In this document: in pieces, positions 45,910 through 55,985 of the stretch
How positions within the stretch are numbered: the first letter of the stretch is position 1
Layout of the letters: each line of letters begins with the position of its first letter
Assembly (NCBI GenBank): GCA_027624955.1
Contig: JAQBTG010000004.1
Coordinates: 58,923-122,922, forward strand
Source: Pseudomonadota bacterium
GTDB taxonomy: Bacteria; Pseudomonadota; Alphaproteobacteria; UBA828
Direction of reading: 5' to 3'
Length of the DNA stretch: 64,000 nt
Notes under the pieces: generated by a model
The model's input: only the letters and a program-made list of their open reading frames with translations
The model's database searches: none
Told to the model about the DNA's origin: nothing
Made by a program: the position numbers and the translations under genes

Positions 45910-46542
45910 TCAACCGCTGGCTGATTTACCCCTGTCGGCGCCAAATCTGGATTCACGCCCGCTCAACAGACGGCGGATGTTGGCGTGATGTTTGACGACC
46001 ACGATGACCGCCAGCAATGCTGCCAATTCGGCGAGTTGGCGGCCGGCGAGCAAATAGCCGAAGCCCGGCGCCGAAACCAAGGCGATCAGGGCTGCCAGCG
46101 AGGAATAGCGAAAGATTGCGGCGGCGGCGAGCCACACGGCGCAAGCGATTAGACCAAGCCGCCAGTCGACCGCGAGCAGCACGCCGAGGCTGGTCGCCAC
46201 GCCCTTGCCGCCGCGAAACAACAGCCAGACCGGCGCCACATGCCCGATGACCGCGGCAATGCCTGCCGCGAGGGCTAGGTCGGGGCCATATTGGCCGGCC
46301 AACAAGACGGCCGCCGCACCCTTGGCGCCGTCGAGCAGCAAAGTGGCTGCGGCGAGCGGCTTGTTGCCGGTGCGGAGCACATTGGTGGCGCCGATATTGC
46401 CCGAGCCGATGGCGCGGATATCGCCGTGCCCAAAAAGGCGCGCGAGCAGCAGCCCGACGGGTACTGAGCCCAACACATAGGCGGCGGCGAAAGCGACCGC
46501 GTAGTAAGGCCAAGAATACGCCCAACTAATCGGATCGGGCAT
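45910..46542 (-). CDS. plsY: Glycerol-3-phosphate acyltransferase PlsY
   Basis: Membrane enzyme acylating glycerol-3-phosphate with acyl-phosphate, first step of phospholipid synthesis. Five membrane segments; the three conserved loops are seen as GHGDIRAIGSGNIGATNVLR, LDGAKGA and HVAPVWLLFRGGKGVATSLG. Length 210 residues. Between pyrC and dprA, its usual place. Confidence 0.94.
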   Translation of the reverse strand: MPDPISWAYSWPYYAVAFAAAYVLGSVPVGLLLARLFGHGDIRAIGSGNIGATNVLRTGNKPLAAATLLLDGAKGAAAVLLAGQYGPDLALAAGIAAVIGHVAPVWLLFRGGKGVATSLGVLLAVDWRLGLIACAVWLAAAAIFRYSSLAALIALVSAPGFGYLLAGRQLAELAALLAVIVVVKHHANIRRLLSGRESRFGADRGKSASG

Positions 46543-46554
46543 GACGTAGAGGCC

Positions 46555-47853
46555 TTAGGTTTCGGCGGTGAACAAGGTGCGCCCGTCGACGATCGTCCGC
46601 AGGGCGCGGCCTTGCACCGGGCGGCCATCGAACGGCGTATTTTTGGACATGCTGCGAAATTTCGTGCTGTCCACTACCCAAGGCGCCTCGAGGTCGAACA
46701 GCAGGAGGTCTGCCGGCGCGCCCTTGCGCAAGCGCCCGACCGGCAATTTCAACAGGTCTGCCGGGGCCAGTGTCAGACGACGCAACAGCTCGAGCAGGGG
46801 CATGTGGCCGCCATGATAAAGTTCCAGTGACAGCGGCAACAGGGTTTCCAGACCGACAATGCCATTCGCCGCATGGGCCATCGGCAGGCGCTTGCTCTCC
46901 TGATCGTGCGGTGCGTGGTCAGTGGCGATGGCATCGATGGTGCCGTCCTTCAGGCCTTCGACGATGGCGGCGCGGTTGGTCTCGCTTCGCAACGGCGGCG
47001 CCATTTTGGCGAAGGTGCGGTAATCGCCGACATCGAGATCGGTGAGGGAAAAGTGATGTGGCGCGGCTTCGCAGGTGACCCGCAACCCGCGCGCCTTGGC
47101 GCGGCGTACGCAATCCACGGCGTCGGCGGTCGAGATATGGGCGACGTGATAGCGTCCGTCGGTGTGCTCGACCAGGCGGATATCACGCTCCACCATCACG
47201 GTCTCGGAGATCTCCGGAATGCCGTCGAGGCCGAGGCGGGTGGCGACCTCGCCCTCAGCCATGCAACCGCATGAGGACAGAGAAAGATCCTCGGCATGCT
47301 GCGAAATTAGCAGGTCGAATGTTTTGGCATAGCTCAGTGCGCGGCGCATCACCTGGCTATCGGAAATTGGCAGCCCATCATCAGTGAACGCCACTGCGCC
47401 GGCCTCGGCCAGCATGCCGAATTCGGTCAATTGTTTGCCTCCCAGCCCCTTGGTGACGGCGGCAAACGGGAACACCTTGGCGCCCTTGGCTTCGCGCGCG
47501 CGGCGGTGGATGAATTCGATCAGCCCAACATTGTCGATCACTGGGTCGGTGTTGGGCATGCAGCACAGACTGGTCACACCGCCGGCCAGTGCCGACTGGC
47601 TACCGGTGGCGATGGTTTCCTTATGCTCGTGGCCGGGCTCGCGCAGATGGACATGCATGTCGACCAGCCCGGGAGACAGGCAATGGCCGCCGCAATCTAC
47701 AGTTTCGATGCCCTCTGGCACGCCATCGGCAAAGAGGCCTGGGCCGAGATCGGTGATGTGCGCGCCCTCTGTCAACAGGCCGCCGAGGGCGTCGAGCCCG
47801 CTTTCCGGGTCCAGCAGGCGAGCGTTGATATAGGCGGTGCGTTTATCGGTCAT
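46555..47853 (-). CDS. pyrC: Dihydroorotase (class I)
   Basis: Third step of pyrimidine synthesis. Metal-binding histidines in VDMHVHLREPGHE, catalytic and metal residues in HISTADAVDC and AAPHHF, and the aspartate in ATDHAPHDQES, so this is an active enzyme and not the inactive PyrC' scaffold. I chose ATG 47853 (432 residues); the open frame further upstream overlaps pyrB. The gap to pyrB is 7 bases. Confidence 0.94.
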   Translation of the reverse strand: MTDKRTAYINARLLDPESGLDALGGLLTEGAHITDLGPGLFADGVPEGIETVDCGGHCLSPGLVDMHVHLREPGHEHKETIATGSQSALAGGVTSLCCMPNTDPVIDNVGLIEFIHRRAREAKGAKVFPFAAVTKGLGGKQLTEFGMLAEAGAVAFTDDGLPISDSQVMRRALSYAKTFDLLISQHAEDLSLSSCGCMAEGEVATRLGLDGIPEISETVMVERDIRLVEHTDGRYHVAHISTADAVDCVRRAKARGLRVTCEAAPHHFSLTDLDVGDYRTFAKMAPPLRSETNRAAIVEGLKDGTIDAIATDHAPHDQESKRLPMAHAANGIVGLETLLPLSLELYHGGHMPLLELLRRLTLAPADLLKLPVGRLRKGAPADLLLFDLEAPWVVDSTKFRSMSKNTPFDGRPVQGRALRTIVDGRTLFTAET

Positions 47854-47860
47854 GGCCTGC

Positions 47861-48814
47861 TCACACGCTCTCGGGGTCGCGCCCCAGCATGTCGAGGCAC
47901 GCCTGACGCACCGCCAGACCGAGCTCGACCTGTTCCAAAATAGCGCTCCGGGTGATGTCGTCGGCGACGCGGCTGTCGATTTCAACGCCGCGGTTCATCG
48001 GCCCAGGGTGCATGATCAGCGCATCCGGTCGGGCCATCGCGAGCTTGGCTTCGTCGAGGCCGAAATAGCGGAAATATTCGCGCGTTGATGGCACGAAAGT
48101 GCCCTGCATGCGCTCCGCCTGGAGGCGCAGCATCATGATGATGTCGCATTCCTCGAGGCCGCGCCGCATATCGTGAAAAACTTCGACGCCGAGGCGCTCG
48201 ATGGCGGGCGGCAGTAGGGTCGGCGGCGCTATCAGCCGCACTTGTGAGCCCATCATGGTGAGCAGAAGAATATTCGAGCGCGCAACCCGGCTGTGCATGA
48301 CATCGCCACAAATCGCCACCCGCAGACCATCGAGGCGGCCCTTATGGTTGCGGATGGTGAGGGCGTCGAGCAAGGCCTGAGTGGGGTGCTCATGGCTGCC
48401 GTCGCCGGCATTAATGACCGAGCAATTGACGTGATTGGCAAGCAGACGAACCGCGCCGGCGTCCGGATGGCGGACAACGATGACATCGGGATGCATGGCG
48501 TTCAGCGTCATCGCCGTATCGATCAGGGTTTCGCCCTTTTTGATCGCCGACGAGGCGACGGAAATATTGATGACATCGGCGCCGAGGCGCTTGCCGGCGA
48601 GCTCGAACGAAGTGCGGGTACGCGTCGAAGTTTCGAAAAATAAAAGGATCAGCGTGCGGCCACGCAATATGTCCGATTTCTTCTGGGCGTTGCGGTTGAG
48701 CGCGACATAGGTTTCGGATAGATCGAGAATCGCCGATACCGTGTCGGGGGAAAGACCTTCAATCCCGAGCAGGTCACGCTGGGCAAGCGCATTGGGACGC
48801 GACAGGGGCTGCAT
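47861..48814 (-). CDS. pyrB: Aspartate carbamoyltransferase catalytic subunit
   Basis: Condenses carbamoyl phosphate and aspartate. Carbamoyl-phosphate site [34 protein letters not shown] and [13 protein letters not shown] are further conserved segments. Length 317 residues. No regulatory subunit gene pyrI is adjacent, as usual in this class, where PyrB pairs with PyrC. Confidence 0.96.
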   Translation of the reverse strand: MQPLSRPNALAQRDLLGIEGLSPDTVSAILDLSETYVALNRNAQKKSDILRGRTLILLFFETSTRTRTSFELAGKRLGADVINISVASSAIKKGETLIDTAMTLNAMHPDVIVVRHPDAGAVRLLANHVNCSVINAGDGSHEHPTQALLDALTIRNHKGRLDGLRVAICGDVMHSRVARSNILLLTMMGSQVRLIAPPTLLPPAIERLGVEVFHDMRRGLEECDIIMMLRLQAERMQGTFVPSTREYFRYFGLDEAKLAMARPDALIMHPGPMNRGVEIDSRVADDITRSAILEQVELGLAVRQACLDMLGRDPESV

Positions 48815-48996
48815 TAAGAGCGGTTAATAGCGCTGCCGCGCCAGAGCGGCAACACGCACGATGGGGCCGCTGCCAAGGGTTTCAATTCATAGGAGAATTT
48901 GCCGCTGGCCCGTGATGTCTCGGAGCGCTTCACATGCGTTCGGTGCGCGAATCGGTGCTGGACGAAGCGGCCCGGATAACCGATCTTCGTGGGTCC

Positions 48997-49929
48997 ATGA
49001 ATAATCACCCTCATCCCCCCCCTGCGCCGTCAGGCGGCGTTATGGCCGTACACGCCATCACGCTGATCGCCAATCTGTTGGTTTCTACCTCCTTTCCGGT
49101 CGGCAAGGAGATTGCCAACGCCTTCGAGCCGGGCGTCCTGATGCTGCTGCGGTTCGGGCTCGCGGCAATAATTATCGGAATTTACGTACATTTCCGCCAC
49201 GGCCTGACCTGGCCGCGATGGGGAGCCATCTGGCGCTACGCGGTGATAGCGCTGACCGTGGTGATATTCTTCTGGTGCATGTTCGAGGCGCTGCGCCACA
49301 CCAGCGCGCTCAATACAAGCGCGCTCTTTACGACCGTTCCCGTGCTCTCCGGTATCTTTGCTTTTTTCATCGCTGGCGAGCGCCTTGGGCGTTATCGCGT
49401 TGCCGCTTTGGCGCTCGGATTGCTGGGCGCGTTGTGGATTATTTTCCGCGGCGATCCGGAGCGCGTGGTTACGCTCGCCGTGAACAAGGGGGATTTGATC
49501 TTTCTCGCCGGCTGTGTCGCTTTCGGTCTCTATGGCGTCTTTATCAAGCGCTTTCACACGGGCGAGCCGACCGCCGTCACCACCTTTTGGGTGTTGTTGT
49601 TCAGCGCCATCCTTTACCTCGCCATTGCCGGCAAGGATTTGGCTTCTTCGCCGTGGGCGGAAACCGAGTTGGCTGTCTATGGCGCAGTGGTTTATCTCGC
49701 CGTGGTCAGCACGGTTATTTCATTTTTCATGTTTCAGTTCGCAACACCGCGCATTGGGCCGACGCGCGTTCTGGCCTATTCCTATTTCATTCCAGCGTTT
49801 GTGCTGTTGGTCGATTGGGCCATCGGACGCGGCCTGCCGCCGCTGATGACGTTCCCCGGGGTCGCCATCGTGCTGATTGCCAGCCTGGTCATCCAACGCG
49901 GTGTGATCGAAATCGGACCGAGCCGGTGA
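48997..49929 (+). CDS. EamA/DMT-family transporter, first of a tandem pair
   Basis: About 310 residues with ten membrane helices in two EamA halves (FEALRHTSALNTSALFTTVPVLSGIFAFF, then YFIPAFVLLVDWAIGRGLPP). Start uncertain: ATG 48997 or 49042; the longer frame from 48934 adds a charged leader. The TGA stop overlaps the next gene's GTG, so the two are translationally coupled. Substrate unknown (amino acids and drugs are typical). Confidence 0.88.
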   Translation: MNNHPHPPPAPSGGVMAVHAITLIANLLVSTSFPVGKEIANAFEPGVLMLLRFGLAAIIIGIYVHFRHGLTWPRWGAIWRYAVIALTVVIFFWCMFEALRHTSALNTSALFTTVPVLSGIFAFFIAGERLGRYRVAALALGLLGALWIIFRGDPERVVTLAVNKGDLIFLAGCVAFGLYGVFIKRFHTGEPTAVTTFWVLLFSAILYLAIAGKDLASSPWAETELAVYGAVVYLAVVSTVISFFMFQFATPRIGPTRVLAYSYFIPAFVLLVDWAIGRGLPPLMTFPGVAIVLIASLVIQRGVIEIGPSR

Positions 49930-50837
49930 GCATCACGGCGGCGCATGTTATTGCCGTTTTGGGGATGTTCTTCATCGCTACGATTTTCAGCGTCGGAGAT
50001 GAAATTGCCGATTCCATGCCGGCCGGCGTTTTGATGACGTTGCGCTTCGGCACTGCGGCGCTTCTGTTTACACCCTATATATTATGGCGCCACGGCATAC
50101 GCTGGCCCGGGCTCTCCGGCCTGTGGCGCTATGGCCTGCTATCCCTGCTCTCGACTATTTTCTTTTGGTCCATGTTTGAAGGCTTGAAATACACCGATTC
50201 CCTCAACACCAGCGCCATTTCGACGACGATTCTGGGATTCACCGCCATCTACGGCGCGATTTTGATGCGCGAGCGCCTCGGGCGCTACCGCTTTGCGGCG
50301 CTCCTAATCGGCTTGGTGGGCACGCTCTGGGTGATATTTCGAGGCGATCCCGAACGGCTAGTCGCGCTTGAGCTGAACAGGGGCGATGCCCTGTTTTTTG
50401 CGGGCTGCATATCGATGGGCCTATACGCTGCGCTAATTCCGAAGCTGTACCGCGGTGAGCCGGTGGCAGTGATGAGTTTTTGGATCATGGTAATGGTCAC
50501 CGTCCTCTTTGTGGCCGTTGCCAATGTTGAGTTCGCCGAGGTTCCCTGGGGGACGATCGATGGCAGCGTCTGGGGCGCCTTGGCATGGCTCGCCATCGGC
50601 CCGACCATGTTGACCTTTTTCATGATTCAGTCGACCTCTCTGGTGATCGGCGCGACCCGCGTGCAGTCCTATTCTTATTTAATTCCGGCCTTCGTCCTGG
50701 TGTTTGACTGGGCCTTAGGCCGGGGCCTGCCAACTGCGATGACGATCCCTGGCATCGTCATCGTCGTGCTCGCCACTTTGGTGATTCAGCGCGGTGTCCT
50801 CGCCGAATCCGGCGAACCCGCACCCGCTAAGAGTTAG
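49926..50837 (+). CDS. EamA/DMT-family transporter, second of a tandem pair
   Basis: 303 residues starting with GTG 49926, overlapping the preceding stop (GTGA). It is clearly paralogous to its neighbour: both share WRYG/A, FEGLKYTDSLNTSA versus FEALRHTSALNTSA, ERLGRYRFAAL, WVIFRGDPERLV and PAFVLVFDWALGRGLP. Ten membrane helices. The two may form a heterodimer. Its stop (TAG 50835-50837) overlaps the convergent ruvX stop by four bases. Confidence 0.9.
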   Translation: MSITAAHVIAVLGMFFIATIFSVGDEIADSMPAGVLMTLRFGTAALLFTPYILWRHGIRWPGLSGLWRYGLLSLLSTIFFWSMFEGLKYTDSLNTSAISTTILGFTAIYGAILMRERLGRYRFAALLIGLVGTLWVIFRGDPERLVALELNRGDALFFAGCISMGLYAALIPKLYRGEPVAVMSFWIMVMVTVLFVAVANVEFAEVPWGTIDGSVWGALAWLAIGPTMLTFFMIQSTSLVIGATRVQSYSYLIPAFVLVFDWALGRGLPTAMTIPGIVIVVLATLVIQRGVLAESGEPAPAKS

Positions 50838-51301
50838 CCTCGACGCGCCAGATAATCCAATGCGCCTTGCAGGATATAGGCGGCGGCGAGTTTATCGACC
50901 AATTCGGCGCGGCGGCGGCGCGAGAGATCGGCTTCGATCAAGGTGCGCTCCACCGCCGCCGTCGATAGACGCTCGTCCCACAGTGCCACCGGTATATTCA
51001 GCCGTTCCGCCAAATTTTCTGCGAATTGGCGCGCCGATTGGGCGCTTGGTCCGGTCGAGCCATCCATATTGAGGGGCAGGCCGACAACGATGCCGCCGAC
51101 GTGCTCGGCCTTGATCAATGTCTCAATACGCGCTGCGAGATCGGTAAATTTGCCGCGCTTGAGCTGTTCCGCCGGGCTCGCAATCATGCGTGAGAGATCT
51201 GATAAGGCCATGCCCACTGTCTTGCTGCCGGGATCAAGGCCGATCAAGCGGGACATCGCCGGCAGCCTATCGGCCAACTCGTCGAGGGACATGAGCGTCA
51301 T
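50834..51301 (-). CDS. ruvX: Putative pre-16S rRNA nuclease / Holliday-junction resolvase-like RuvX (YqgF)
   Basis: RNase-H-like fold, required for 16S rRNA 5' maturation in E. coli. Motifs RLIGLDPGSKTVGMALSD, IVVGLPLNMDGSTGPSAQ and ALWDERLSTAAVE carry the conserved acidic residues. Length 155 residues from ATG 51301; ATG 51292 or 51256 are also possible and remove only the N-terminal tail. Divergent from gatC by 127 bases, tail-to-tail with the EamA pair. Confidence 0.9.
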   Translation of the reverse strand: MTLMSLDELADRLPAMSRLIGLDPGSKTVGMALSDLSRMIASPAEQLKRGKFTDLAARIETLIKAEHVGGIVVGLPLNMDGSTGPSAQSARQFAENLAERLNIPVALWDERLSTAAVERTLIEADLSRRRRAELVDKLAAAYILQGALDYLARRG

Positions 51302-51428
51302 ATTGCGGTTCACCCGGCCTGGTGTTACCTTCGCCGCCTTTCGCGGAGCCAAGGCTTTGAAAAACTTGAAGGTAATGGCGCCCGCAAAAGTTATTTCGCA
51401 GTGTTTTACAGCTTGGGTACCCTGACAC

Positions 51429-51716
51429 ATGGCAATTGATAAGGCCACCGTGCTGCGCATCGCAAAATTGGCGCGTATCGAAGTCGCGGATGACGCGACC
51501 GATGGCTTGGCCGACGAATTAAACGCCATCATGACTTGGGTTGAGCAGCTTTCGGAAGTAGATACCGAGGGGGTCGAACCAATGACCAGCGTCGTCGCGG
51601 TGAAGCTGCCTCTGCGCGCCGATGTGGCCGGAGCGGCCGTGCCGCGCGAGGATTTGCTGGCCGATGCACCGAATACTGAAGACGGCTTTTTCGTCGTCCC
51701 CAAGGTGATCGAATGA
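51429..51716 (+). CDS. gatC: Asp-tRNA(Asn)/Glu-tRNA(Gln) amidotransferase subunit C
   Basis: 95 residues; stabilises GatA. Motifs [32 protein letters not shown] and the PMTSVV and LREDLL-type ([12 protein letters not shown]) segments match GatC. The gatA ATG overlaps its stop (ATGA, 51713-51716), consistent with a coupled gatCAB operon. Confidence 0.95.
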   Translation: MAIDKATVLRIAKLARIEVADDATDGLADELNAIMTWVEQLSEVDTEGVEPMTSVVAVKLPLRADVAGAAVPREDLLADAPNTEDGFFVVPKVIE

Positions 51717-53197
51717 GCGCACTGACCGATTTGACGATCGCCGCCGCGCGCGCCGGCCTCGACGCGCGAGAATTCTCGGCCCGCGAGCTGACTGACGCGC
51801 ATATCGCCGCGGCCGAAGCCGCACGCGAGTTGAACACGCTCGTGTTCGAAACCTTCGACCTGGCGCGCGCCCGAGCGGACGCCGCGGACAAGCGACTGGC
51901 AGCGGGCGAGGGCGGCCTGTTGGAAGGCGTGCCGCTTGCGATTAAGGATCTCTATTGCACCCGCGGCGTTCACTCGACTGCGTGTTCGCATATTTTGGAC
52001 GGCTTTGAGCCGCCTTATGAATCCACCGTCACCGAGAATCTATGGCGCGAGGGCGCGGTGATGCTGGGCAAGGCGAACATGGACGAATTTGCCATGGGTT
52101 CGGCTAACGTCACCAGCTATTACGGCAATGTCATCAACCCATGGCGCCGACAGAGCGACGACAAGCCGCTGGTGCCGGGCGGCTCCTCGGGCGGCTCGGC
52201 GGCGGCGGTGGCTGCGCACCTAGCGCTCGGTGCTACCGGCACCGACACCGGTGGTTCGATCCGCCAGCCGGCGGCATTTTGCGGCATCGTCGGCCTCAAG
52301 CCCACCTATGGCCGATGCTCGCGCTGGGGTCTCATCGCCTTTGCCTCGTCGCTCGACCAGGCCGGGCCGCTTACCCGTAGCGTCGAAGATGCCGCCCTGA
52401 TGCTGCGCGCTATGGCCGGATATGATGCTAAGGATTCGACCTCGGTTAATGTGCCGGTGCCGAATTACACGGCGGCGCTGAACGGCGACGTAAAAGGGTT
52501 GCGCATCGGTGTGCCGGCCGAATATCGCCTCGACGGCATGCCCGAGGAGATCGAGACGTTGTGGCGCCAAGGCACCGAGTGGTTCAGGGCGGCGGGCGCC
52601 GAGATCGTCGATATATCCCTGCCGCACACGAAATATTCGCTGCCGACCTATTACATCGTGGCGCCGGCGGAATGCTCGTCCAACTTGGCGCGCTATGACG
52701 GTGTGCGCTTTGGCCTGCGCGAGGCGGACAGCGATTTAACGCATATGTATGAGCGCACGCGGGCAAAAGGCTTTGGCGCCGAAGTGCAGCGCCGCATCAT
52801 GATCGGCACCTACGTGCTCTCGGCCGGCTATTACGACGCCTATTATTTGAAGGCGCAGAAACTGCGTACTCTGATTGCGCGCGATTTTCAGACTGCGTTC
52901 GAAAAGGTCGATGTGGTGCTGACGCCGACCGCGCCATCGCCGGCCTTCGCCATCGGCGAGAAAATGGACGATCCCATTGCGATGTATTTGAACGACGTCT
53001 TTACCGTGCCGGCGAGTATGGCGGGCCTGCCCGGCATTTCGGTGCCGGCTGGCCTTAGCAATGACGGCCTGCCGCTCGGCTTACAGCTGCTCGGCCAGCC
53101 GTTTGACGAAGCGCGCATGTTGAACGCGGCGCAGTTTTTGGAGACGGCGGCTGCGTTTAGCGCTAAGCCGGCTTGGCTCACGGAACGCGCGGCATGA
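51713..53197 (+). CDS. gatA: Asp-tRNA(Asn)/Glu-tRNA(Gln) amidotransferase subunit A
   Basis: Amidase releasing ammonia from glutamine for the transamidation. Ser-cis-Ser-Lys catalytic set: lysine in [11 protein letters not shown], glycine-rich [15 protein letters not shown] and nucleophile loop [14 protein letters not shown]. Length 494 residues. Its presence suggests the organism makes Gln-tRNA or Asn-tRNA by the indirect route. Confidence 0.97.
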   Translation: MSALTDLTIAAARAGLDAREFSARELTDAHIAAAEAARELNTLVFETFDLARARADAADKRLAAGEGGLLEGVPLAIKDLYCTRGVHSTACSHILDGFEPPYESTVTENLWREGAVMLGKANMDEFAMGSANVTSYYGNVINPWRRQSDDKPLVPGGSSGGSAAAVAAHLALGATGTDTGGSIRQPAAFCGIVGLKPTYGRCSRWGLIAFASSLDQAGPLTRSVEDAALMLRAMAGYDAKDSTSVNVPVPNYTAALNGDVKGLRIGVPAEYRLDGMPEEIETLWRQGTEWFRAAGAEIVDISLPHTKYSLPTYYIVAPAECSSNLARYDGVRFGLREADSDLTHMYERTRAKGFGAEVQRRIMIGTYVLSAGYYDAYYLKAQKLRTLIARDFQTAFEKVDVVLTPTAPSPAFAIGEKMDDPIAMYLNDVFTVPASMAGLPGISVPAGLSNDGLPLGLQLLGQPFDEARMLNAAQFLETAAAFSAKPAWLTERAA

Positions 53198-54651
53198 GCA
53201 GTTACCGCATCGCGGGCGAGAGCGGCGAGTGGGAAGTGGTCGTTGGGCTGGAAATCCACGCGCAAGTGGTGAGCCACGCAAAGCTCTTTTCCGACGCGCC
53301 GACCGATTTCGGTGCCGAGGCCAATACCCAGGTCTCGCTGGTGGATGCAGCGATGCCGGGCATGCTGCCGGTGATCAACGGCGAATGCGTGAAACAGGCG
53401 GTGCGTACCGGCCTGGCGCTGGGCGCTGAGATAAATCTTTATTCGGTTTTTGACCGTAAGAATTACTTCTATCCCGATCTGCCGCAGGGCTATCAGATAT
53501 CGCAATTCAGCCAGCCCATCGTCGGCCGTGGCGAGATCGAAATCGATCTTGAGAATGGCGAGACGCGGCTGATCGGCATTACGCGTCTTCATTTGGAGAT
53601 GGATGCCGGCAAGAGTATCCACGATATGCGCGCCGACGCCACCTTTGTCGATCTCAACCGTGCCGGCGTGGCGCTGATGGAAATTGTCTCTGAGCCCGAC
53701 ATCCGCTCGCCTGAAGAAGCCGGCGCATATATCCGCAAGATCCGCTCGATCGTGCGGTGTATCGGAAGTTGTGACGGCAATATGGAGCAGGGCTCGCTGC
53801 GCTGCGACGTCAATGTTTCGGTCCGCCGCCCAGGCGCGCCGCTCGGCACGCGCTGCGAGATCAAAAACGTCAATTCCGTGCGCTTCGTCATGAAGGCGCT
53901 TGAATATGAGGCGTCGCGCCAGGTCGAAATATTGGAAGAGGGCGGCAAGATCGATCAGCAGACGCGTCTGTTTGATGCCAATCAAGGTGTGACACGCAAC
54001 ATGCGCTCAAAAGAAGAGGCACATGATTATCGCTATTTCCCCGACCCGGACCTGCTGCCGCTCGAACTCGACGCCGATTGGGTCGAGCAATTGCGCCGCG
54101 AACTTCCCGAGCTGCCGGATGCCAAGAAGCAGCGCTTTATCGCCGAGTATGGTCTCAGCGCCGATGATTCGGGCGTGCTGGTCGCCGAGAAGGAGACCGC
54201 GGAATATTTCGAGCAGGTGGCTGCCGGGCGCGACGGCAAGCTGGCCGCCAATTGGGTGATGGGTGAGCTTTTCGCCGCGCTCAACGCAGCCGGGTTGGAG
54301 ATCGCCGCGTCACCCGTTTCCGCCGCCCAGCTTGGCGGCCTGGTCGACCGGGTAGCCGACAAAACGCTGTCGCGCCGTATCGCTAAAGAAGTCTTCGAGA
54401 TCATGTTCGAAAGCGGCGGCGAGGCGGCCGCCATCATCGCGGCGCAGGGTCTCAAACAAGTCAGCGATAGCGGCGCCATCGAGGCCGTGGTCGATCAGAT
54501 CATCGCCGACAATCCGGACAAGGTGGCCGAATATAAGAGCGGCAGAGACAAGCTGATGGGCTGGTTCGTCGGCCAGGTGATGAAAGCCAGTCAGGGCAAG
54601 GTCAATCCGCAAATGGCCAACGACATGTTGAACAAAAAGCTTAACGGCTAA
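53194..54651 (+). CDS. gatB: Asp-tRNA(Asn)/Glu-tRNA(Gln) amidotransferase subunit B
   Basis: Kinase/transamidase subunit activating the misacylated tRNA. Start ATG 53194 overlaps the gatA stop (ATGA). Opening [24 protein letters not shown] is canonical, with [17 protein letters not shown] and [10 protein letters not shown] following, and the C-terminal YqeY-like tail is complete. Length 485 residues. Confidence 0.97.
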   Translation: MSSYRIAGESGEWEVVVGLEIHAQVVSHAKLFSDAPTDFGAEANTQVSLVDAAMPGMLPVINGECVKQAVRTGLALGAEINLYSVFDRKNYFYPDLPQGYQISQFSQPIVGRGEIEIDLENGETRLIGITRLHLEMDAGKSIHDMRADATFVDLNRAGVALMEIVSEPDIRSPEEAGAYIRKIRSIVRCIGSCDGNMEQGSLRCDVNVSVRRPGAPLGTRCEIKNVNSVRFVMKALEYEASRQVEILEEGGKIDQQTRLFDANQGVTRNMRSKEEAHDYRYFPDPDLLPLELDADWVEQLRRELPELPDAKKQRFIAEYGLSADDSGVLVAEKETAEYFEQVAAGRDGKLAANWVMGELFAALNAAGLEIAASPVSAAQLGGLVDRVADKTLSRRIAKEVFEIMFESGGEAAAIIAAQGLKQVSDSGAIEAVVDQIIADNPDKVAEYKSGRDKLMGWFVGQVMKASQGKVNPQMANDMLNKKLNG

Positions 54652-54668
54652 GCCAAGGAGTATCGAAA

Positions 54669-55079
54669 ATGCCGGAACGCATCACACCCCCATTTACCGA
54701 AGCGAGCGCACGGCAAATGGTGCAGAACGCTGAAGATATTTGGAACGCGCGGGTGGCCGAGGTCGTGCCCAGCGATTACACCGAAGATACCAAATGGCGG
54801 TATAAGGATATTTTCGTGGAAGGGCGATCGGGGATTCTGCCCTTCCTCTTGGAGCGCTGGCCGATCCAGCAGGACTACCGCCTCAAGAAGGAGATGTGGT
54901 CATTCTTTGGCAACCGTATTTCGGTGCGCTTCATCAGTGAGTGGCGCCACCGCGATACCGGCCAATGGTACCGCAGCTTCGGCAACGAGCATTGGGAATT
55001 TGCCGCTGACGGGCTGATGTCGGTGCAGGATATTTCGTCCAACGATATGGAAATCGCCGAGAGCGAGCGCACGCTCTAA
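54669..55079 (+). CDS. DUF1348 (NTF2/SnoaL-like) protein
   Basis: 136 residues with the conserved family blocks: WRYKDIFVEGRSGILPFLL, KEMWSFFGNRISVRF and YRSFGNEHWEFAADGLM. NTF2-fold proteins are small-molecule pockets or enzymes, and DUF1348 function is unknown. AAGGAG precedes the ATG by about 12 bases. It starts 17 bases after gatB, possibly an operon tail, and its stop overlaps the end of the convergent permease by four bases. Confidence 0.9.
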   Translation: MPERITPPFTEASARQMVQNAEDIWNARVAEVVPSDYTEDTKWRYKDIFVEGRSGILPFLLERWPIQQDYRLKKEMWSFFGNRISVRFISEWRHRDTGQWYRSFGNEHWEFAADGLMSVQDISSNDMEIAESERTL

Positions 55080-55960
55080 TTTTTTACCGCGCCGAAGGTG
55101 AAGCCGCGGCTTAGATGCGGCTGGATTAAGAATCCGAGAATAAGCAGTGGCGGCAAGGCGAGGACGGCGAGCGCACCCTGCACATGCGGGCTGTAAACCT
55201 TGTTGACGAGTTGCACCGGAATGGTGACCCAGCGCCCGGCGGTGAGTGCCAGCGCCAGCGCGCCTTCACCCCAGCAGATGATAAAAATGAACAGAATTGT
55301 CGCCGCCAACCCGCTCCGCATGAGTGGCAGGGTGACAAAGAAATAGCTGTGCCAGCGCGACAAGCCGTCCATCATCGCCGCTTCCTCGATCTCCACCGGC
55401 ACCTGATCGATGAAGCTTTTCAGCATCAAGGTTGAGATCGGCACGGTGTAGGCGGCGTAGACCAAGATCAGGCCAGAAAAACTATCACGCAGGCCGACGG
55501 TGGTGATGACCGCAACCACGGGAATGGCCACCGCCATCGGCGGCGCCATGCGGAAGGAGAGAATATAGAGCAGCATCCTGGGCCCGCCGGCGCCATGCCG
55601 CGAGATGGCGAAAGCTGCCATGAGGCCGGCAACAATCGAGAGAAATGTCGCAGAGGCCGCAACCACACCGGATGTGACGAGGGCGGGCCAGGAAGAGGTT
55701 TGTGGCCAGCCCGCCGGGTCGATATACGGGTAAAAGACGTTGCGATAATTCTCCAGCGTCGGCTCCTGCGGCAGCCAATGTATGGGCACAACATAAAATT
55801 CCCAGAGTGGCCTGAAGCTGACCGATAGCAGCCAGAGCAGGGGCGCCACGGCAAACACCAGCGCCGCAAAGAGTGCCACATAATGGCCCAGGTGCATGTT
55901 TCGCGGCTGAATCATGGCCTCTGGCATTTCCGCTTTATCGTCATCGCTGACAGTATGCAC
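55076..55960 (-). CDS. MalG-type ABC transporter permease, without partner genes
   Basis: 294 residues, six membrane segments. The ATPase-coupling EAA motif is seen in EEAAMMDGLSRWHSYFFVTLP. N-terminal ALFAALVFAVAPLLWLLSVSF and VPIHWLPQEPTLENYRNVFYPY are characteristic of carbohydrate permeases of the MalG kind. No binding protein, second permease or ATPase gene is found next to it on either side; the gene upstream is on the opposite strand. Probably a stranded remnant or a subunit served from elsewhere. The ABC type is clear, the substrate unknown. Confidence 0.88.
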   Translation of the reverse strand: MHTVSDDDKAEMPEAMIQPRNMHLGHYVALFAALVFAVAPLLWLLSVSFRPLWEFYVVPIHWLPQEPTLENYRNVFYPYIDPAGWPQTSSWPALVTSGVVAASATFLSIVAGLMAAFAISRHGAGGPRMLLYILSFRMAPPMAVAIPVVAVITTVGLRDSFSGLILVYAAYTVPISTLMLKSFIDQVPVEIEEAAMMDGLSRWHSYFFVTLPLMRSGLAATILFIFIICWGEGALALALTAGRWVTIPVQLVNKVYSPHVQGALAVLALPPLLILGFLIQPHLSRGFTFGAVKN

Positions 55961-55985
55961 TAAGCTCGCGCTGGGTTTTCAAAAA

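Noticed and set aside
49218..49925. N-terminal extension of the second EamA gene
   Set aside because: It lies in another frame of the first EamA gene and lacks membrane helices; GTG 49926 gives a complete transporter.
51366..51394. TTGAAG-N17-AGTTAT as gatC promoter
   Set aside because: The -10 match is too weak to list as a feature, although a gatC promoter must lie in this 127-base gap.
51302..51991. Long frame running from gatA back through gatC into ruvX on the minus strand
   Set aside because: Antisense to gatC/gatA, which are certain; RuvX similarity starts at about 51301.
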